Shown: in pieces, positions 57,207-64,000 of the stretch | Numbering within the stretch: position 1 is the first letter of the stretch | Layout: every line of letters begins with the position of its first letter | Assembly (NCBI RefSeq): GCF_037893015.1 | Contig: NC_133663.1 | Location: 1,267,333 to 1,331,332, forward strand | Source: Macrotis lagotis | Taxonomy: Eukaryota; Chordata; Mammalia; Peramelemorphia; Peramelidae | Length of the DNA stretch: 64,000 bases | Direction of reading: 5' to 3' | Made by a program: the position numbers and the translations under genes | Notes under the pieces: generated by a model | Database searches by the model: none | Seen by the model: the letters and a program-made list of their open reading frames with translations, nothing else | Told to the model about the DNA's origin: nothing

Positions 57207-57946
57207 GTGAGTATTTGTTCAGAACCTATTTAAAGGACCAACCAAGTAGGGAGGGGGAAACTTTTCTCCAGTAATCCAGATTTCTTTGCAAATGAGTCCA
57301 AAGATGAAAAAAAATCAAATGTTCTCCTTTGCAGCTTTTTATTAGTGGAATCATATAATATTATAGTTCGAAAAAAATACATTTTGGTTACACAAGTACA
57401 GGCATTAGACTACAATAAGGCAACAAGAGTTAGGGGAAATTGTTCCAGCTTAGGAGGACGCAGGGGCTGAGATCTGTACTGCTGGAGGGCCAACCTGGGA
57501 GCCTGGATTCCTCATGGAGGATAACCCCATAATGAACAGATGAGAAAAGAAGGTCCTCTGCACTGCTGGCATTCTAGTCTGAGTGGTGTCCTCATCTTGA
57601 GGAATAACCTTTAAAAGTTCAGCCACGTTTTTCCTACATTGATTCTTGAGTTTCAGAGTTGGAGGCTATGTGACCTTGGGCAAGTCACTTAGTGCCATTA
57701 TTCCCATCCGAACCTGTTTTATCAGATCCCAACAACTGATCCTTCAGAGACCTTGCCCTTCATCTCTCGGGCCTCCATTTCCTCATCTGTGAAACGAGAG
57801 GGTCAGCCTGGATGGCTTCCAAGATGGCTCCCAGCTCTCCACAAATGACCTTATGAAAAAGTTGGCCCCCGATTTGATGGGAAATCTCAAATTGACATGA
57901 GCAGAGAATTTTTTTTAATCCATTTTTAATCTTGCTTTACTGACAG
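57207..57946. other. SPATA22 intron 6: MIR-like scrap
   Basis: About 57665-57850 has 'tgtgaccttgggcaagtcact' and 'cctcatctgtgaaacgag', a sense MIR-like SINE interrupted by other text. Nothing else. Confidence 0.55.
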
Positions 57947-58138
57947 GACCGAGAACTTCCGAGACTGATCAGAGGGAGAGTACACAGATGTGTGGGGAGC
58001 TATGACCCCAAGAGGGGCCTCTTCAAGTGTGTGTCAGTCAGACCTGCATCTGCTGCTGAACAAAATACATTCCAAGAGTTTGTCAGGACCGCAGATGCCA
58101 CGATGTCCTATTACGCTAGTGCTCGGAGTGAAATGTAA
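57947..58138 (+). CDS. SPATA22: SPATA22 exon 7 (last coding)
   Basis: Acceptor 'ctttactgacag'. It encodes DRELPRLIRGRVHRCVGSYD, PKRGLFKCVSVRPASAAEQN, TFQEFVRTADATMSYY and ASARSEM, then TAA. Human has NYDQKKNIFQCVSVRPASVS in the middle and ends YYINVMNET. Confidence 0.97.
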   Translation, partial: DRELPRLIRGRVHRCVGSYDPKRGLFKCVSVRPASAAEQNTFQEFVRTADATMSYYASARSEM

Positions 58139-58344
58139 ACAATGCATCCAATGTCCTGTGGAGCTCCAAGGGGCCATTCCTGAATATCCCAGTTTAACAC
58201 TGTTAAGTTATTTGAAGGTTGGATTTTTGTTCAGTTATGCCTGACTCTTTGTGACCTCATTTGGGGTAAACAGTTTTTCTGTAATTTACCACAAAGGTGG
58301 GTTTAGAATAGATTAAATTATTTTTAGTTGTATCATCCGTTGTA

Positions 58345-58350
58345 AATAAA
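58345..58350 (+). terminator. SPATA22 poly(A) signal AATAAA
   Basis: AATAAA about 210 bases after the stop, followed by 'gtgtcttcag'. The 3' UTR between includes an antisense piece of the old SINE (about 58209-58290: 'gttcagttatgcctgactct', 'ctcatttggggt'). Confidence 0.8.
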
Positions 58351-59427
58351 GTGTCTTCAGCCTCCATGATGTCCTTAGAACAGTCAACTACTGTTGCACT
58401 CCTCATTCCATGGGATCCTTATCTATATCCTCCCATCCTTACTCCATTCAGAATTGACTCAATACCCCTGACCCTTTGTTCAGGCCTAGAAATCTTGTTG
58501 GAGCCAGTAATGCTTCCAGAGAAGAACCTGGGCCTGGGAGCCCAAGGAGGGCAGCTCTGCTTGGAGAATGGGAAAGAGCCTTGACCCTGGGATCAAGCCC
58601 CCTCGCTGGCCTGGGCTTGGCATCTAAGCCACCTGAATTGCTTTGACCCTCTGTTCTGTCTTTCAACTCCCAGGATAAGAGGCTGTTGTGAGCACAGGGC
58701 TGTGTCCTCCAACCATCCTCAGAGGCCTTCTGTAGGCATTAGAATCGACCATCAGTCATCCCTCATTGTCCCTCACTATGACTTTAGGAGATGAGAAGAA
58801 CCCTTCTCAAATCCCAAAGCCATCAGGCAGGGGCCAGCATAATGGAAATGTTCAAGCACCCAAGGGCGAGACAGGAGATAGCCTATGGGAAGTGGATTAA
58901 GCCCTTTCCAACACTCCCTTAGACCTGGTGAGAGAAAGTCCTGACTGGGAGCCCAGGACCCTTGACCCCTCCCAGATCAATAACTGACTTCCCACCTGGT
59001 CATACCCCACAATGACATTGCTGACCAACCTCTACTGATAGCCAGCCTGACAGAAGACACAGAAAAACCAAACACTGCCAACAGAAGATCAGCCACTACT
59101 GACAGACAAGACAGGAGACCAATCACTCAGATACAGACAAGACAGATCAACCATAATTGACAGACAGACAGAAGCCCGAGAACCTTGGGAGTGTCTGAAT
59201 CCCAGACTTGCAGCCTTTCCTCATTGCCTCCATCTAGGAAAGCCACACCTGTCCCTGCAGGGGCTGCAGCTCCCTGCTTGACACCAGAAAAAGTTCTGAG
59301 ACAATTGGCATCAGAAATGGGTAGACTCAGTGGCAGAGCTGTCAGCAGAGTTCCCTATCACAGATCCTGGGCCAGACTCCCACTTAACACTGTCACTCAC
59401 CATACTTGTCTCACTAGAATTGGGCAC

Positions 59428-59591
59428 CCCCTTGGGGCAGCTAGGTGGCGCAGTGGCTAGAGCACCAGCCCTGGAGTCAGGAGTCCTTGGGTTCAAATCC
59501 AGTCTCAGACACTTAATAATTACCTAGCTGTGTGGCCTTGGGCAAGCTACTTAACCCCAGCACCTTGCAAAAATCCCTAAAAAAATAAAAA
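59428..59591 (+). repeat. CORE-SINE, sense, complete
   Basis: From 'ggggcagctaggtggcgcag' to 'ttgcaaaaatccctaaaaaaataaa'. The 13-base duplication 'tagaattgggcac' is exact at 59415-59427 and 59592-59604. Confidence 0.92.
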
Positions 59592-61124
59592 TAGAATTGG
59601 GCACATGCTGTGTGCTCAGCATGCAGTAGCCATGTCACAAGTGTCTCTCAGAGCATCTCTCCCCATGATGCAGTCTTCTCCACCCCAGCATGTGTCCTCT
59701 CTGTGCTGTCCTTTGGGTTCCACAGCCAGATGACAAGAATATGAAGCCTACCAGACTGGGTCTCCCATCTTGCTCAGGTAGGAAACACAGCAGCCGCCCA
59801 CAGGGAGTCTTGGCCTGTTTTCTTCTGATCCTAGGCAACCCAGGGCTCTGCTCTTGGAGGTCCCTGCATTGGTACCAGGGAGGCCATAGATGCCCAATCT
59901 GTTGGTTGTGCTATCCCAGACAACAGGGGGGCAGGGTGTACCACCCCACACCTGTGGGCCTCCTGTAGAGCCTGGATGAGATTCAGATGGACAGAGCCCC
60001 TCGGGCCTCCCCTCTGACTATGTGAGATAGAATCATCTCTGTCATCAGGCATTTGGGAGACCAAGCAGGTCCAAGCAAAGGCACCCAGAGGTTCGTCGCC
60101 TGAGAGCATCTTCATTTGTCTACGTGCTGGCCCCAGAGTATTGCAAAGGAAATACCCATACGCAATGCATGTGTTTACATGTGCATGTGTATTCCTACAG
60201 ACATGTTCATGCATATGTAGCCATTCACATTTCCATACATTACCATTTGAATAGAGAACTCTCTTTGAACTCCAACTAGCACATCCTCCAACTCAGTGAT
60301 GGCACATACCCTTTGCAAGTATTGATTTCCCTATTTCAGTCAACATTGGCAGGTTTGACCAATACACACATCAAGCAGGGCCATGACACCACAAGTCCCA
60401 GGTAACCAGTACCCTAAGAGGGGAGGGTTGGAGCCTAAGGGTCTGCTTATTCTGTGGCTCAGATGTCTCCCCATGGGAGACCTCTATGGGGTAAACCGGC
60501 ATGGAGGACAGTGAGCTGAGACAGACATCCTCAGCCCGATATCTGGCTTCTCTGGGGACAATCATCAACCTTCAAAGATTGTTTCTCCCCTAAGACATTT
60601 GTCTCCTCTGACTTGTCCATCACAACTTCCAAAGCTCTCTTCCTCATCTCCATCTCCTGGCTCCCTTGGCTTTCCCAATCCTTATTTCTAGAGCCTTCTC
60701 TTGATTATTTAAATGGCTATAGATGATTGCACACAGTCATTTGCAGGTTGTTTCCATTAGACTGAGCTCCCAAAGAGATGGGACCAGCTTTTGCCTCCTC
60801 TTGCCGCCAGCACAACACATGATAGGTACTTAATAAATGGTGGTGGTGATGACTCTGACTTATCATCATCATCGTCATCGTCATCATCACCATATCCAGA
60901 AGTTTTGCTTGGGAATTCAAGTCAAGATTGCTGACTGGTAGATTGTGGGCCAATTTCCACTTCTGAGAATACCAGGAAATCCACTGGCACTTTATCCTTG
61001 GGTCTCCCTCTCCCATCATCTCTCCCAGAACAGGGCCAAGACTTCCCAGGCCCACCAGTCAGGTTCATCGAGTGCCTGGAGGCAGCTGCAGTAGGGAGGG
61101 AGAACTTGGAGGCTGGCAGAGAAC

Positions 61125-61320
61125 TTTACATATGGGATCCCATTTCATCCTCACAAAAGCCTTGGTAGGCAAGTGCTGTGATTATCTCCATTTCAAAGGG
61201 GAGAAAATTGAGGCAGACTGAGGTGAAGTGGCTTATCAGGGTCACCCAGCAAAGACATGTTTGAAGCTGGATTTGTACTTGGGTCAAATTTTATTCACTG
61301 TGCCACTTGCTCTGGACTTC
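61125..61320 (-). repeat. MIR-like SINE, antisense
   Basis: Includes 'gggatcccatttcatcctca', 'aggggagaaaattgaggcag' and 'gaagtggcttatcagggtca'. Confidence 0.7.
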
Positions 61321-62324
61321 TGAGTCATTTCCATTTCAAATGTCATTTCTCCTTGCAGAGAAACATAAAAACAGTATTTAGTAATGATCCCATTATGCTC
61401 CATTGACTGTGGATTCTGTCTCAGTATTTCCCTCTAGCTTCTACCCAGGAGAAACATGAAGCCTCCTCTGATGAACTACTTACCATCAAGCCCAGGGCAA
61501 AAGGATACCCTAGAGTAGGCCTAGGCATCTCCCGAGAAGCTTTACCCTACTCAACCCTCCCAGAATTCTCACACTCTGCACCAGACCCTTTCCCATCATC
61601 TGTCTGGTCAGTTCAGTGGCCTTCCAATCTCAGCTTTTCCCTCCCTTCAAATCCAGTCTGGTTTCCACAGAGCATTGCTGCAAAAGGTCCATCTTCCTGC
61701 TGAGCATCACTGATGGGGGCTCTGACTCCTCCTGCTATTGGTGCTTCTGGAAGAGGAGGAGCTACTTACAGTCTGGACCATCATGGGCCCTTGACGGTGG
61801 GGGAGGTGAGGAGGAAGCAGGTGTCGGCTTCCCACAGTTAGTTAATTGAGACAAGACCCCAAGACCAGATGTTCCATCTCCACATGCTTCAAAGACCTGG
61901 ACCTTTCTCACTGGACTCTCCTGGAAGAGGAGAGGGGCTGAGTGACCCATTAATCCCTCCCCCCCTGCTCTGAACAGTCAGATGAACAGCTTGGACCCCT
62001 CACTTCAGACACTGACATTCTGTTCCAGTCTGCTTAGACCCAATCCCCTGACTGGGCCTCCAGGGAAGGATGTCTCTGACAGATTGACCCTGCTTCTCAA
62101 CATCATTTATACCAAGGACCTGTACCCCTCACAGACCCAGGCTGGCCATGCTGTCCCCAATTACCCAAGCAACAGCCTGGAGATAATTTCCTGGTTTCCA
62201 TAACTACCTCTATCTTCCATCCCTGCCCCAAACCTCTTGGAGAAGTCCTGGGCATCCCCTTGGTCTGCCTAGGGAATATGCAGGAAGCTACCAAAGGACC
62301 ATGTGGAGGCACAGAGCCCACCTC

Positions 62325-62790
62325 AGATGCTAGCTGTCTGACCATAGGCAGGTCATTTAAATTCCCTCCAACTTGGTTTTCTCAGTTATAAGATGGGTAT
62401 AATACCTATAGCATTTATCCCACAGGGTTGATTAGAGATTAAATGAGATGATGCATAGGATGTTTGTAAACGATAAAGTTGATATAAATGTCAATTATAA
62501 TTCTATTCCCCTGGAAACCTCCAGGTGTGGAATTTGTGACCCTGGTGGTCAGGATGCACTGGACAAATTCTTCAGCTCAGTGCTGAGATCACTGGGAGGC
62601 ACCAGTGCTCAGAGCATGGGTCCTGTGGCACAAAGACCTGAGTTCAAATGTAGCCTCTGACACTTCCTAGATGTAAGACCCTTGACAAGTCACTCTATCT
62701 CTAGTTGAGGTAACTGTTTCCTCAACTGTAAAACTGGGGATCATGAAGATCAAATGATATAATCATTGGAACGTGCTTCCCAAAGTTGCA
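62325..62790 (+). repeat. Two MIR-like SINEs, sense
   Basis: The first (about 62330-62510) has 'gaccataggcaggtcattta' and 'gagattaaatgagatgatgc'. The second (about 62625-62790) has 'gacctgagttcaaatgtagc', 'cttgacaagtcactctatct' and 'ctcaactgtaaaactgggg'. Both are diverged. Confidence 0.65.
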
Positions 62791-64000
62791 GTGCTCTAGA
62801 AATGCTGGCAGTTCCTATTTCTGCTCCTAAAATTAAGCAATTCTCTCATAACAAGACATCCAAGGAGGTGAAAATCCAAGCAAAGAGACAGGAAGAGAGT
62901 GAACAAGGTGATATGTTTTATTTAACAATGTTGGCTAATGGAAGGTGCCAATATTTAAGCACCTGAAATATTCATTGAACAAGCACAAAAAACTCCTCAT
63001 TCCCAAAGTGGCCATCAAGTTAATGCAGACACAGTAGAGACAGCACATACTTTAATTACACTTGAAACAATTTTTAATTTAGAAAAAGCAACCCCTGAAT
63101 TTGAACCTGAACCAGTAAGTTTCATGTTTAAAAAGAAAAGAGACACAATTCAACTTACAAATATGATTTGTTTAAAAAGTGATTTATCAGCATTAATAAA
63201 CATGGTGATGAGTTAAATTAAGAATATTTTCTTTGAAAATTTGAGTGAGATAAATGGCAGCATTTGTTTGGTGATGCAAAAATACTGGAAAATGAAAGTA
63301 TGCAAGTTGACTTTACATTTTGGGAAATTGAGATTTCCACCATAATGGGTTTATAAGAACATTCTAGAGGAGCTCACTTGTAGTGACCAAGGAATCTCCA
63401 GCTGTGAGCTTACACAAGGTCAGGTTACCTGCTTCAGGATTTTTTCTATCCATACACGAGATCATTTTGTGCTAATAAATCACTTTTTCCCAGCCAGACA
63501 TGAGGGAAACCAATGTAAACACTGCACGTTGCTCGCTACAAGGAGGAATCACACGGAATGCTGGGATGGCCATTGATCTCCGTCCGCCATTCTCAGCAGC
63601 TAAGGATGGTTTTGTCGCTTTTGAAAACAGGAATGAATAGATTCTACTGGAAAGGCACAAACTGGTTAGAGAATCAATGTTTGTTTCTCTCTTGCCCTTT
63701 CAAAGAGGAGCAGGGGTCAATTCTCTTGCTGCTCCAGACCTGCTGAAAGACTACCTTTCTTCTGAATGAGACCCCCAAGTATCATTGTGGCTTTTCTGAA
63801 AACAAAGTTCTCTTGCCTAGGCAAGCCACAAGGGAAACAGGCCCTAAATCCCATCATTTGGCAGCTCTGAAAACAAGAGCCCATGACGTGGCCCATGCTG
63901 GGACTGCACCTGAAGAAAGGTCGGCTACATGGCTGTGCGTGTTTGTATATGGATACTATGGACACGTGTGTGCATGCATGAGTCTGGTGCAGTGTGTGCT

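Larger units (their letters stand above)
45951..58350 (+). other. SPATA22: SPATA22 gene (meiotic recombination factor)
   Basis: SPATA22 is a germline protein that pairs with MEIOB and RPA on single-stranded DNA during meiotic recombination; loss blocks double-strand break repair and causes sterility in mice (established). Seven exons join in frame to about 301 codons. The N-terminus TAGCLPVPLFNQKKR and the C-terminal third (LLRDGKNTVPCVFYEI, DRELPRLIRGRVHRCVG) closely match human SPATA22. The C-terminal part carries the OB-fold that contacts MEIOB. The centre is short: about 60 residues fewer than the 363 of human, chiefly one block between NSG and YRDDN and one in the exon 2 region. An exon may have escaped me. 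The poly(A) signal is at 58345. Confidence 0.93.
58371..64000. other. 3' flank of SPATA22: repeats, no recognised gene
   Basis: In human the next genes are olfactory receptors; none is seen here. The SINEs and MIR pieces are listed separately. Loose 'gacagacaagacag' repetition lies at about 59035-59175 and a CAT/CGT run at 60863-60892. The regions 59610-61120, 61330-62320 and 62800-64000 hold no feature I can name; an unusual open stretch at 62960-63215 is discussed as a finding. Confidence 0.6.

Noticed and set aside
58371-64000. Olfactory receptor genes expected next to SPATA22 by synteny
   Set aside because: No receptor signature such as MAYDRYVAIC or PMLNPFIY appears in any frame; the receptors may lie beyond the right edge.

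Overview
The window is nuclear DNA from a marsupial. The evidence is about a dozen copies of a tRNA-derived CORE-SINE of the MAR1/WSINE type, marsupial L1 3' ends, old L2, L3 and MIR pieces, and split genes with vertebrate splice signals. The SINE subtype, with its Gly-Gly-rich head and a tail reading 'ccattgccttgcaaaaacc', suggests an Australasian marsupial, possibly a dasyuromorph. That is an inference from memory of repeat families, not a computed match.

Three protein-coding genes account for all the convincing coding sequence, in the order and orientation of human 17p13.2 read in reverse. TRPV3 (+ strand, about 1-24.7 kb) enters from the left edge. The ankyrin-domain C-terminal part, all six membrane segments, the pore, the TRP box and the C-terminus are present in eleven exons; the N-terminal exons lie outside. 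ASPA (- strand, 40.5 to about 25.9 kb) is complete in six exons and predicts 313 residues, the same length as human, with every known zinc and active-site residue at its usual number. SPATA22 (+ strand, 45.95-58.35 kb) is recovered in seven exons predicting about 301 residues, shorter than the human protein, and starts in a CpG island.

TRPV3 and ASPA are convergent, with about 1.5 kb between stop codons and poly(A) signals on both strands. ASPA and SPATA22 are divergent, with 5.4 kb between start codons; that gap holds an L2 piece and a striking 28-bp GC-rich minisatellite. The 58.4-64 kb tail holds SINEs and MIR-like pieces, and no gene I can name. The three genes are neighbours by conserved synteny only: a skin thermo-TRP channel, a brain N-acetylaspartate deacylase and a meiotic recombination factor. 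Nothing suggests they work together.

I found no undescribed gene system. The observations most worth checking are an apparent lineage-specific extension of the TRPV3 S1-S2 loop with two competing splice donors, the shortened SPATA22 with a missing central block, the minisatellite beside the SPATA22 promoter, a second minisatellite abutting ASPA exon 3, and two SINEs with unusual composite structure.
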